From Acanthopleura granulata (taxonomy: Eukaryota; Mollusca; Polyplacophora; Chitonida; Chitonidae): 64,000 nucleotides of DNA. Positions 35,941-50,000 of the stretch are shown here, one piece after another. The notes below the pieces were generated by a model. That model worked only from the letters and a program-made list of their open reading frames with translations, did no database searches and had not been told where the DNA came from. Position 1 is the first letter of the stretch, and the number at the start of each line of letters is the position of its first letter. Position numbers and translations under genes: made by a program. The stretch lies in the NCBI GenBank assembly GCA_016165875.1, contig JABBOT010000003.1, positions 21,488,873-21,552,872 of the forward strand, given 5' to 3'.

Positions 35941-38008
35941 CCTCCTTAGGTTGATTAAATACATGTAGTTTGAAAAAAACATGAAGCATAACTAGAACAG
36001 GTTTTATTTGCATTCCTGTAACCAGGATAATATTTATTGCTTTTATGTAGGAAACATCCCTAGAAGGTAAAGATATGTAAAAGTGGGTTTAAAATTTCAA
36101 TAAAAAGTATACCTGTATAGAAATGGCAATGAAAACAGATAGCTCCCCCCACCTGAGTCTAACAAACATGATTATATCACGAGGTATACATCAGGACATA
36201 TTATGCAGTCCATCATGATACAACAGCACCTTTTCAACTGTTAGATGACTACAGCAATTTCTGTGTTAAATGCAACACACAATACAAGCAGCATGGTGCA
36301 TGTGCTCGGTACTCAGCTGATACGGCTCGAGATTAATTTCAGTTACATTCTTGCAATTCCCAGCAGGTCGTGGATACCTGACTTCTACACACAGCCATGA
36401 AGCCCTTAACACACATCTGCCCCATCCTCCTCATGTTCTGTGTGGTCTGAATGGGAACAGTAACTTGTAGAACAGTGAAGTACACCTTGCAGGTTACGTA
36501 ATATACCTGGTCTTGACTACTTTGATTGTGACTTGATTAACACAGGATGTAGCCTAAATCTGACACAGATGGACAGATGGTTTATACAACCTTTGTTTAC
36601 ACCTAACTGTGATTAAAAATGAAACAAAGCAATGATAACAAAGGATGTTATGATCAGTTCCAACCCTCATACAATCCTGATAAAAAGGAAAGCTTATCAC
36701 TATTACAGTCACAATGTTAAACAATAAGATAACCATGATGCTATCTGATAAGTATAATTTCTCTATTACCGGCACCTTCTAATAAAAAATATACTATACA
36801 CACACCAGCCTACCAGTAACTGAACCAAGGAAAAAAGAAAAATTCTGAGCCTTCCTTCTACAATCCTGAGACGCAAAAATACCAAGCTCCAGGATATGTT
36901 CACTAAAATTAAAGGCAAATGGAAAATACATGCTATTCAAATTTACTGTTTCCATCCACATACATATGTGCCTTACACAATGACATCTGATCTGATAATA
37001 ATAAAAACAGATTATAAAAACTGAAATATTAAGTGTAACACATCATGAAAAGAACACCACCAGGATATATGATTTCTTCACCATTTTGCACCAGGTCACA
37101 TGATGTATGCTAGATATATTATATCATCCAAAAATATATACATACACCCAGACGACACTGAGCAAACCAAACAAGGCATATTTCCAAATCTCAGTTCAAT
37201 GCAAACCTTACAAACATTTAGAAAATTGGCTGGAGCCAGACAACGAACAACAAGGTCAACTACATTTGTTCAGCATACATCTTACATGTCAATGTTCAGT
37301 TTGAAGGCAGTGTTGGACAGCAATTTATCCTGTACGTACAGAAAATGCTGGACAGTTTTAACTTGTAAGAAGGCACATTAAAGACACTTTCCTTCCTTAC
37401 TGAGCACACGGCAAAAGGAAAAGGTGAGTTTTCCTGATTATAAATTTAATTTGTGTACTACATGAAGATGTGAAAGGAAGAAATGAAAACTTTAACTGCC
37501 AATGGCAATATTTATATGTACATGGTATAAAAAGGTATTAGTCACATAAAGAAATCAGCTGATTTACATGAAGTTTACAGTACCGGTATTGTTTCCACGA
37601 ATATTTCACAATTTGTACATACAACCTGATACAGATACATGGACGAGACAGTATCTACATACAACCATTCTTAATAAGACTTCAGTAATGCCTAACTTTC
37701 ATGTTTCATTATAAAAACACTCACAGTGCTTGAAAATCAGAATTCTCAACAAATTTAACATAAGGTATGACTAGATTTCCTATCTCAATATTATCCTTCA
37801 TTTATTCTTAGTCGATAATTTTGTAAAATTAAATAACATAGTTTATCACAGTGTGGAGTATAAACAACATTCGTAACTTTTGGACATAATGAATGTAAAG
37901 TGATAGACCTAAGATGATCGCATATAAACTTTAGCTGGAGTATAGACAACAGTATGAATCATGCATGCTACACACTTGATATAAATTTCACAGCACTGGT
38001 TCCAGTCT

Positions 38009-41000
38009 TTATGTACTGCTCTTCACGTACAAGCTGTATGATAACTTCTTTGTGGTAAACCTGTGATCAGAAACAAACATACTTCAATGGCATAAGGTCA
38101 TGTTAAACAGAAATATCACTTTAAAAGATGAAGAATCAAGGCTGACTGGGTCACATGGTAGAGCTATGCAGTGCTATTTTATGTCAAAAAGTCAGCCATT
38201 CAAGGTGCAAAAGTTTCGTCTAAATGACAGCAGACATATGATGTAATCCAGTTCTAATACATGCCTTTCAGTAGCGTTGTTACTTTAATATGGGTAAAAT
38301 CATGCAGGCGAAATATGATATCGGTACAAAGGTGCAAATACTTGTAATACCACAGACTAGTCTCTGACTACAAAATAGACCATTATGGAAAAATAATTAT
38401 TTTCTTACAAAATTCATATATCATTTCCTAATTAAGAGGTTAACTTCTTCCAAGTTTATTCATTCTTCAAACCCCTAAAGTGTAATGAAGATGGCAATGA
38501 CACCTGCGCGACTTTGCCCTACCTGTTACTTGAGGGAACAGCTCCCTGCTCTCCCAAAAAAAACCTCACAATCCCCGCAAATGAGTTACTGATCTTTTGC
38601 TGTATTTCTACTTAGTAATCCTGAACATTGGCATGCAGGTTAGTGCATACAGGGTGTAAGTCAGACTACTTACTTGGAGTAGGTGTTGTCAAACATGAGG
38701 GTGTAGACTCCCTTCTTCTTGGCAGTTAGTTCCCCTCTTACTGCCTGTTTGTGGGAGTTACATTTACAAGGTTCTATCAGCACCTGAGCCTCATGACTGG
38801 GTGTTGTCTCATGCTCCCCATAGGTGGCGCTGAACCCGATATCCTGTGGGCATATCATTGTGGACAGAACCTCATCAAATGTTACGATGAGAAGATGTAC
38901 ATGAACTGTAATCAAAACTACATGTAGGAGTGATTTTGAAAGGTATTTTTTTTTTAAATCCTGGGTGATGCCGGTCTGTCACTTGGCTGACAAAATGACT
39001 GCTGGAAAAATCTTCTTGGCCTCTCTCATTAGAAAGATGATGATAACCAAAAATACACCTAAAACATCTTCCTACATGTACCATGGCAGGTCAACCTGAG
39101 GCACATACACACATACACATATTGGTAGTGGCTACATGTGTAACAAGAGGACTACACATAAATACAGTTATCACCTATACATGCTTATTACCCATACATA
39201 GTTGTCACCCACACACCGTTGTTACCCATACACTGTTATCACCCACACACAGTTGTCACCCGTACACTGTTATCACCCATACACAGTTGTCACCCATACA
39301 CAGTTGTCACCCATACTGTTATCACCCATACACAGTTGTCACCCATACACTGTTATCACCCATACACGGTTGTCACCCATACACGGTTGTCACCCATACA
39401 TAGTTGTCTCCCATACACGGTTATCAATCCACACACCGTTATCACCCATACACAGTTGTCACCCCATACACAGTTGTCACCCATACCGTTATCACCCATA
39501 CACAGTTGTCACCCATACACGGTTGTCACCCATACATAGTTGTCACCCACACACAGTTGTCTCCCATACACGGTTATCAATCCACACACCGTTATCACCC
39601 ACACACAGTTGTCGCCCATACACTGTTATCACCCATACAAGGTTGTCACTCATACACAGTTGTCACCCACACACTGTTGTCACCCAAACACCGTTATCAT
39701 CCATTCCCCACTGTCACCCATACACAGTTGTCACCCATAGAAGGTTATCACCCATACACCGTTGTCACCCATACACAGTTGTCGCCCATACACCGCTGTT
39801 ACTCATACACCGTTGTCACCCATACACCGTTGTCGCCTCTACAGAGTTCCCCTGAACTCTTGCAGGTTTTGTCCCACCATGATGCTGGCCACCATCATAT
39901 AAGTGAAAATCCTGAGTACAGCATAAAACATCAATCACATAACTAAATAAATCAATGGTGTTATCCCCTTAAACCATATGCTCTTATCACCCATATATAG
40001 TTATCCTTGCCCACACCCTTTTTGTCCTGACCTTAGGCTGAGTTGTGAACTCCCAGCACAGAACCACACCCGCTGAGTTGATCAGTATGGGGACAGAAAA
40101 CCTGCGGCCAGCCTTCAACCACACCTCATTATCTCGGTTCACATGTCCCTTCTGCAGGTCCTCAACAGTAATCATAAGACTGCTGGTCAAACTGAAAGTG
40201 AAAGCCATGTTACTACTACATGTAGACATAACATAACAAGGACATGTTGGGGTAATGCAAATATGGTCCATTTACTGACTGATGTGTGTTTACTAGATGT
40301 ATATCAAGGTTAAGAGAGTGGTTAAGGAATGGGGAGAAATGGTTAAAAAGCAAAATGGTGGATAGGTGTCTAAGAGTATGTACCCGTATATGTACAGTAT
40401 TTGATTCACTATTATTACAGTGTTTCAAAAGAAATCAAAATAATAATGTTATCCATTTGTGAAGGATATTGCATGCAGAAAAAAGAAAAAAAACATTCTC
40501 AGTGATGGAGAAGACAGTGATAAATCTTCATTAAAACATGTTCTTCATGAATTAACTCATTTATACACTGTATTTATCCATCATTTATACACTGTATTTA
40601 TCCATCATACACGTTTACTTTCATCAGCCTCACAAGGAAATCACTCATTTCATACGCGGTTTGGATTTCACAATGAGCGACTTGGAAGGGGCAAGTTTTT
40701 ATTTCACCTTGAATGATTTAGAAGGGGCAAGTTGTGATATCACCAAAAGTGACTTAGAAGGGGTAAAGTGCTACCTCATATCCAAGCTTGCAGGGGGAGA
40801 GCCTAGGGAACCACTGAGGGATTTGGCAATCTCCTCTTCACTGATAACATGAAACGGATCTTCCTTCCCTGAGTCATTCGAGGATGCAGCAGCAGGGACA
40901 GAAGTCAATTCATCAGTAGTGGAAGAAAAGTCCCTGGTCAAACATATACACTCTCCCTGTACACACAATGATGCATATAAGCACAGATCTATCCACAGCT

Positions 41001-44000
41001 GTCAATGTAATCAGGACTACAGTGGTAATCTTTCTTTGAAATATGATAGAACACAAGTAATACTCTCCCTGTACATACACACATCACATATACATGGAGC
41101 TATCCACAGTTGTCACCAGTATAAGTGCCAAAAGAGTTATCTTCCTTCAAAAAATGATAGAACACAAGTTCATGTGGTCCACACCTATGAATGTTATAAG
41201 TACTCAACGAGCTGTCTTACTTTGCCCCTATGGCACCATGCGAGAACTTATAATTATTAATCTCTGCATGAGTAATATGAAATTTCAATTTCACATCTGA
41301 ATTAAGGAATCGACATAAAGGATGGAGAATGTTACCTCTGACTACAGTAACAATATATGTCTATTAATATGTTAACAGACTTCTGGTAAGTAATCAGTCA
41401 AATTATTTGTAGATTGCTTTCATCTCCTTGTCCAACACAGCATCTGTTTCCTTTATCACTAGTATGCCCTCATGCTAAATGCTCACTTAAAACTCTGTAA
41501 ATCTACGTTTAAATTTACACATGCATGTATGACAGAAGGTAATGAGATTAGATAAAATGAACCGATGAGATTTTGTACCTCATCAGAGTCAAAAATTCAG
41601 AAATAAAATGTCGCTTATCATGTTCAAATCACCCATGATAACACACAGCCTGCAGCCCCTTGTTCTCAAACAGTGGATTGCTATCTGTGTGTTATCTAAG
41701 GTGATTTGAACATGGCGAGCTATGTTTTATTTCTATTCTGACATACTATTAGGAAATATTAGAGCCTCTCTATTTCGAAATTGGAAAAAATAGCAGGACT
41801 GAAAACATTCGTTCTCCCCTTTTTTGTTACTATGTACATGTTCAAGGTTGTGCTGTCATAGTTTTGGGCAAGTTCATGTCAATGGCACAGGTGTGATTGG
41901 GTTTAGAGTGTCATGCATGTCTTCTTTACTTGTTTTATACCCCAACAAACTTAAAAAAAATTACAGTCAATACTTACAATTAAGTTCAAAGAGAATTGCT
42001 GACAATTTGGTTTTGGATCATGTTTGAAAAGCGTCTTTATTTGTAATAAATAAATTTGTCTTGTTGAAAGGAGGAGCATAAATTTTATCAATGAAAATGT
42101 GCATACAAATCAAACACAAAAACATTCGTCTCACGTCGCGATCGCAGACAGACATCAACTGAAAGTTTTATCGGCGGGATGCAAGAGTTCAAGGATTGCG
42201 ATGTTGTGCAGAAGATTGTAAGATGATTGTAGGAAGTTAAATGAGATATGAATCCAGATGATGCAAAATTAGTGGAATTTGCCTGCTGTGCAGTTAGCTG
42301 GATGAGGACAGTCAATGAGGACATATCTGGTGTGGTGTGAGAAGCAATGACAGCTGGCTAGGGAAAGTGGACGAGGCTTGTACATGTTGTTAAGGCATGT
42401 GCTCACCAGGCTGAGCAATAAATAATGACAGAATACCAATGGTCTTCCTCTGATTTAAGGAGCATTCCCTCCATATAATGTTGCATGAAACTTTCATTTT
42501 TGTGGCCGCTCATAAACATGATGCTGGGCGATTGTAAACTAGAACTGGGCTGTGGGATTACACACATTTACAGCTTCATCTGTGCAAAACTTTAAAAGAA
42601 TCAGTGTCCAGCACTGAAGGAATTAAACAGTTACAAATGGGTGGGGGGCCAAATCAAGCCTTAAACCTTAAAATCATTTGAAGTCAGGTAGGAACTGATA
42701 TTTGCCAGATTTCATGGTTTCAATAATTTCCTTGTGTATTGTTGGACAAAACAGTCACGCTATGATATTAATTTTTTCTCCGCTCAGTGTCATTTGCCTC
42801 CAGTTCATATCTTTTGTAGTGTTTTGTGATAACAGTACTCAGACGTCCATTCCACAGTTATCACAGCTGATGTCTCATTGGGATGTTTTGCTTAAGCATC
42901 TGCTTTAAAGTGCCGCAGTTTGTCACTCAATTGAAGAGATACTATTTTCGACACCTACTAAACCTGTTGCCCGTCTCAAATTTAAACAAAAACAAAAATA
43001 TACAGAATTTGATTAGAAAGAAATATACTGTGTTTGTATCAATATTTCTGGGTATTCAAGGAAGTTTTTGTGCTAAAATCTGTCTAGGCCTGCCCAGGAA
43101 ATGCATTTTTCACACAGACATGATTCTGTCCATTTTTACTTCTAGTGAAAGTTTAGTCTGCAAGGTGGCAAGGTGTAAATATTTTTTACATTCATTGACA
43201 TATAAGAGCAAAAAATGACCAGTGTGACTCCTCATTAGCACTTGGAGGCAAGGGAAATTTAATTATGTTAATTTCTCATTCATTCTGGCAAAATGTCAAT
43301 GCTTTATTGAAAGACTTTGAGGAAAGCTGATGTTTTAACAGCGCAGCCTAGACCCCCATTATAGTTGAGACATGGAACAGTCTGAGCGTTCATGACATGC
43401 CCGGCAGCCGTGTATGTGTGGTAGTTGGAACATGTTTTGCTCTCAATTGCCTTTAGTGTGAAAAGAATGGGAGGTATGTTAGAATATGGTTTAATACATA
43501 GAAAGAGTAGAAAGGACAGACCTATGAATGGGAGACACTGGTTACTGGTACAGAGCTAGGGACCATCTGCAAACAGCTGTCATACCTATTGGAGGCTGCC
43601 TCAGGTAGTTGTCTCCCCTGTTTGTTGTCATCAGTTTCATTCCCACTGTATCTGGACTCGTCTCCAGCCATATAATCTGGACTGTCCACCTCTCTCAGAT
43701 CAGTGGAGGTCAGGGAATCTGTATCTCCTGACAGCAAGCCTGGATTGAACAAATATATTAATGTAACATCCAGCTAATTACATGTATTTCCATTACAAGA
43801 AAAAATTTCAATACTTAATTACCGCTTTACACAGCGCTCCATTGCATTTGTGACTGAAATAAGGTTAATTATTAAAGACGCCATGAGAAAATACTGAACT
43901 ACTACTCTTCATCAAATGGATTCTGAATCTTTAGACAGCAGAAACCTCGATTTCCACTTTATACCAGCAATTTGCTCTTAATAGCTTATTAACCATTAGC

Positions 44001-47000
44001 AACACCAAGTCTTCAGAAATTCAATGAATTTTAGATTTCTTTGAAAATGAGATGACTCCTTACAAAAATACAGGAATCAAAGTACATTAAAAGGACACAT
44101 TTCTGTCACTGGATGAAAACTTGCCAATAGACCTGGTAGGATGAACTAATGAATGAATATTGCTTAACACCGTGTCAAGATGTAACTGCCTAGCATGCTC
44201 AGACAAGTTTGTGTAATATTACAATGCCATATACAGTAACAGAATAATGCCATTCTTCTCTTTAAAACGCAACTCTTCGATGTTGTACTAGAAGTTTACA
44301 AGTTTACCAGATATGTCCAGTGATGAAGTGGTGACCTCATCCTGTGATGCAGAAGACTGACTCATCCTGTCCTCTGGTACTGCCGACCTCCTGCGCAGGG
44401 ACCCTGCAAACCCTGCCTCATCATCATCACTGTCATTACCCACCAGAGAACTGTCTGCCCTCCCATCCAAATCCCTCTGCTTGATATAACAGCCATTACA
44501 AACTCTCGCTTTTTTACTGTAATACAAAATGTGTGATGATTAGCAAATATGTATGACAAAGGGGAACATTTCAATGTTTACTCTGCATTAACATAACTGT
44601 CAACTTTCAGCTAATATGAAAGCCAATAGGGAACATTTCCCACCTATACCAGTAATTCTGGCCTGAGGTGTCAGTCTGTTCTAATTTCCTCCCTTAGCGA
44701 TGTCATTTTGTTTTGGCAAATTGGTAACATAGGACTCGTGCACTGCAAGAGGGTAATGGTAAATTGGGCTTGGACCTAAGTCGCCAAAGGCGAGAAAAAT
44801 TACAGATGACAATGAAAACAGGTTGCAAAGAGCATGAATCAACATGCTGAACATTTTTAAAAGTAGCAGTAAAATATTAACATCTTGAAAACAAGATATA
44901 AGGTACATGTGACACTCACTTGCTGTGAGTGGTCATCACCCAGTTGTTACTACAGCTCCAACAGTAGATACGTCCACACTGTCGACAGTGGTGCTGTAGG
45001 ACATAAAACACAAACTAAGTTATTACACGTTGACCACAGTTTCAATCTAACATATCTCTGTTCATTCTTTTTTTTTTTTTTCAAATTTATTTAAATTTTT
45101 AAATTTTTTTTATTTATATTTATATATATATGTTCATTCTTTATAATTTTTAATGACAGACTCAAGAATATGCTTTAACAACATGACCACCTTATTACCT
45201 TGCAGCCATGTGTTCAGGATCAAACAAGGATTATCAGAAACCTGAGGTAGCTTTCTAGTAGAGCTTGTCAGAAAACTGAAACATCTACGATAAATACAAA
45301 TGTTAATCATAAGAAGGTGCTATATTCGCCAGTAGCACAAACTGAGTTATGACCCTTGATAAATGCAGCACATACATGTATGTAAGTACACACTTGTGAA
45401 ATCCAGAGGTGATTTGGGCAAATGTTCTGTATGCTAACCTTGCGTGTGGTAAAAGAAAACTCAATCCTGCAACCCATGCAGTTCTTCACTTCACTGTCGT
45501 CAATCCACTTCTCTGTGGCATGAACTCTCTGCTCATAGACAAGGCTGTCGGTCTTCTGCCACAAGGCATCCTTCTCTCTGCACAAATGGTAAGAACCAGG
45601 CATGAAACAAAAGACAAACCCTATAACATTCCTTAAGAGTGACAAATCTAACCAGGTTATGAATATTATCATTCAATCAACAACAGAGAACAAAATATAC
45701 ATACACATGTTCATATAAGAGGACTGTTCATTTTCATAGACAAACAAGTGATAAAGCAACAAATGAACACCCGGAGTGAAAGCACAATGATGGTAATATA
45801 ATCAAATCTGAGGCAATATTACACAGGAATTATGATTTATTTATTCTTTCAGATATTAAAACACAGTAACATCAAATTAACATAATTTTTATTAACCTTG
45901 AAGCTCAATTTCTGTCATACAGATGGGTAGAGAGAACCAGTAATATAAAGACAAAGAACTGATAACTTACTTTATTAAGCGAATTAACTTTTTCTTCAGC
46001 TGGACTATATCTCCCTTCAGTACCAAGTTCTCTTTCTTTACAGCGGAACTCTCCTCTTTACTCTGCTGCAGAAGCTTTTCAAGGTTTTCCTTCATCTCTG
46101 CCCTGTGCTGTTGGAAAAAATAAACAATACAATATGCACATCACAGCAGACCACAGCATAACTTACGTGTATCAACATGGCTACTGGCTCTTACTAAGCC
46201 AAAAAGCCTGTCAGTGATTTGTAAATTGGACCTACATAACATGTTACATGATAAAGAGATATCACCTCCATAATGATTTTACTTCACTCCATCAAGGACT
46301 CCACGCATTAATTTCAAAACACGGCATACAAGAATATTACACTGACATCACTAAAATCAAAACTGCACTAACACAATTGTACTTTTATACTGGATACAAA
46401 TACATGTACCTCCAATATGGAAACCTGATTCTGTTCATCAGCCAACTTTGTGGCAATCTGAAAGCAGACACATTACATGCAATGATATAACAGACCTTTC
46501 ATCATGAACTGTATAAATTTATGGAAAAGTTTCTTCAGTCAAAATCTGTAAGTCCATAATTCATCTATGTATGAGAATGTCTTAGTTTATTATAGGTGAC
46601 ATTTCAGTGTCAGTTCTAACATCTAACATCTAACTAATTAAGATGCTACAGACGGCATCGAAATATCACCTGTTATAACAAACTAAGAAATTGTCATCCA
46701 CAAGTAATTTGCTGACTTTCTCATCCACCAATTATTCCATGTCACTGAACAAAGCCATGGGGCTATCTTGTTTTACAGAGATAATCAGATTTCTCTACAA
46801 ACATGTACATACATATATTTTTCTCTGTATTATGATTACAAGGCTAACTACACCTGTATTATTATCCAATGGCAAACATTCGGGTCCCTTGTGACTCAGA
46901 CGGGCTTACCTGTACAAGCTTACTGCTCAGTAATTTGAACTCCTCTTCTGTGGTTGCTAAAACATTCTTCACATCCTCCAACTGTTAAAATATAATCAAA

Positions 47001-50000
47001 ACACAAACTGTTTTCTTCAGCTAAATCAATGTTTTTTTCTTTATTTGTATGTGTGTTTTGTTTTCAATGTACCCAGACATCAAAAATGTAACACTTTTGA
47101 ATACAAACATAACTTCTGATACCAGTAGGTAATCCTAGCACAGTACCAGTATATAACTGGACTCCCCAAGCAAAGCCACATATTCACATGCAAGTCCCCT
47201 TCCATAATCCAGCCTTTTGAAATGGAACAGGGTAAATTAGACCTAATAATTGTTCAATGAATAAATAACAGCTTGATCTTTTACATGCAGGTTTGTGTTA
47301 ATAAAATTACACTACGTCTGGGAAATATGAAATGTTATATGTACAACATAGCAGAATGGTTGGTACCTACATGTATCAGACTGGTATCGTTTGCAATTAA
47401 CACAGCAACACTTGTCTGAGGCCACTGGAATATTGGCCCTGTCAGTACAGTAAACCAAGCACTGGTCTGCGATTTATCAACCCTTAATCCAGTTAACTGA
47501 CTCTGCCTACATACCTCTTGTGTTTGCTGTCTTTGTTCTTCTTCTCTGGCCTGTTTGATTGCCCACATCTCCCCTTCCATCTGCTCTATCAAGCTCTCCT
47601 GTTCACTCAGCCTGTCCCTCATGCTGCTGATGTCAGACTCATGGTCTGAGTACTTCTGTACAGTAGCATACGGGAATTTTGACCAAGGAGTGTTAAATAT
47701 CGCATCCAGACTTTGCACTCTATTAAATTCAGTCCTATTTACTGGGTGTGGAAACCAGAGCGCCCTCTGTAATCGAGCATCCATCCACGTACCTAACAAA
47801 CCTCCTAACAAAGCCGCAGCCAAACCAGCAAGAACTGGATTCACACATCTAACCTCATTGGTCAAGGTTTTGGCTGTCACAGCAACCAAGCATTTCAACC
47901 CTATGAGCCAGAGAGGGCCCAAGAAAAAGAAAGAAATTTTTCAAATGGAAGGTGTCACCAATGGGAAGACTGAGTTAGAGCCTGTGAATTATAGAACCAC
48001 CAGAACTGGTCTGTGTTAAATTTACTGAAAACAGAGTTTGAAATGTGTAATTACCATGTAAACTTTTAATGACTCACCCCTAGAGCCTGCTCATGCTGTA
48101 ACTGTTGGGAGCTCAGCTGGAATTTCAGAGCTTGTATCTGTTGCTCCTGGTCTTCGGCCTGGTTTTGTAAGGCATGCCTCTCCCCTTCAGCCTGAAGCTT
48201 TGTTACTTCCACCAACTCTTCCTTCTCCTTCAGAGAGCTCTGTAAAGTGGTGATTTGTTGAGCACATTCTTCCTTCTCCTGGTTTAACTTGTCCACCTGT
48301 GCCCTCAGTTCCTCTCTGTCACCTCTCAGGATTAAGGATGCCTCTTTTTCATTCTCCACAGATGATTTCCATGCCTCTACCTCACCCTCAAGTTTCTTAA
48401 TGCTCTCGTCTTTGCTTTCTATCAGTTCAGTCTGTTGCAACTTATATTTTTCAAACGTTTCCTGAACATGTTTTAGCTTGTCACTACAAGAAATGCCTAC
48501 CAGTTTTAGTTCATCTTTTAGTTTTTCTAACTCAGCTATAGTTTTGTCTTTCTCTGTAATTTTCTCAGTAAGTTCATATAAGGTTTGGTTCTCTACCCTC
48601 AACTGCTCTTCTGTCTGCTTTGATTTATCTGTGACACTTTCATTCTCTGTAACAAGATTCTCTATCTGTTTGTCCTTAGTAATACACTCTTGCTGCACAC
48701 AAGCCAACTGTTCCTTAACTTTTTGCAACTCAGAAGTCAAGGCATCACTCTTGGAACTCAAGGATGTGTTTTCAGCCTGACATGCCTCAACTTGTTTCTG
48801 AAGTCCTGCTTCAGTGTGTAGTAAAGCCAGCTTGGCACTTTGCTCTTGTTCAAATTTCAGCTGAAGCTCTGACATCTGTTTCTCAAGTCTCTTTACAATT
48901 GCTTGCTTCTCTGTGGCACTACTTTCTCGCAAATCCTGCAATTGTTCCTGAGAATCTTTCAAACTACTCTTAACTTTCTCTAGTTCTGCGGATAGTTTAG
49001 CCTTCTCTGTTGCAAGTGCTACAGTTTTCTTTTTCTCACTACTCAAACTGTTTTCCAAATCTGCACAATTTTCTGTGATTGACATCAACTCCTGATGCGT
49101 TTTTTCTTTGGAGTGTGATGAAGTCTGGAGCTCCTCTTGTGATTTCTGAGCAGAAACTGTCATTTCTGCCAGCTCATGGTTTTTCCTCGCGATACACTCA
49201 GTCTTTGACTGGAGCTCACTTCTCAATTCACTTAATGTGGCATCTCTCTGCTTTATCTGTTCTTCTAGGCCTTGAATTTGGTTGTCCTTCATTTGGAGCG
49301 ATGAAGTATCTTTCTCAGAACGACTTCTGGCATCAGTTTCAAGGTTCTGCAAAGATTTATTAATTTCCCTAAGCTTTTCAACTTCCTGTTGTTCTGAGTG
49401 CAGTTGTCTCCCCTTCTCAGAGTTCTCCTCCTTCAAGTGGACCACCTCCTCTTCCAAACTGAGAACCTTTTGGTTTGCCTCTTTAGTGGATGTCTTCATT
49501 GAGTCAAGACGTTCCTTAAAGAGTTTAAATGTTTTCCTGGTGTCTTCATGAGGCATAATATTTACCTTCAAGCAAAGAATAAATGGCCATAAGGATTATG
49601 TTAGACTAGATTCAGTGGCAGATACATCTTTCAAATTGTTGAAATACTACAGTGTAGATAATGTAGTAAAGTATATTCCTAAGGCAGAGTGAGTTGGAAA
49701 CCTTTACACTTATCTTGGACATTTCCATGAGGATAATCTCCTGGAATTCATGAATTTATGACATAAACCATTTTTATCAAAAGAAAAATCCATCTTTTAC
49801 ATCTGGTTTGTTTTATGATTTTTTGATGGGATTTCTTACAAATGAATTAATGTCCAATTAAAGTCATTTCATTCAACTTGCAGGAGTTGAAATATTAATA
49901 AATATATTAAATAGATAATTGAAATAAGTTATAACTTTGAGAGGCACTGCTCTCTTTGATGCACAATTTTGCTCCTTGAATGTGCAATTAAATGTGACAC

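Larger units (their letters stand above)
35161..38008. other. Convergent 3' region between LZTFL1 and FYCO1
   Basis: No credible coding ORF. On the minus strand AATAAA polyadenylation hexamers are possible at 37801-37806, 36033-36038 and 36003-36008 (TTTATT on the plus strand), so the FYCO1 3' UTR could be about 0.2 or 2 kb. Two SINE fragments lie at 35496-35630 and 35790-35940. The rest is AT-rich and unremarkable. Confidence 0.5.
38009..40191 (-). other. FYCO1: FYCO1 GOLD domain (three exons)
   Basis: Exons 40032-40191 ([21 protein letters not shown]), 38674-38843 ([44 protein letters not shown]; cited in part) and 38009-38060 ([16 protein letters not shown]) encode the C-terminal beta-sandwich typical of GOLD/Sec14-type proteins. 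Exon phases are 2-0-2. The protein stops shortly after the last strand. Confidence 0.88.

Noticed and set aside
39083..39946. Long plus-strand ORFs of 106-217 codons
   Set aside because: They are produced by the 17-bp minisatellite, which has no stop in any plus frame. Codon content simply follows the repeat.
48478..49551. Plus-strand ORFs rich in S, F and L opposite the FYCO1 coiled coil
   Set aside because: They are antisense shadows of glutamate/lysine-rich coding sequence.
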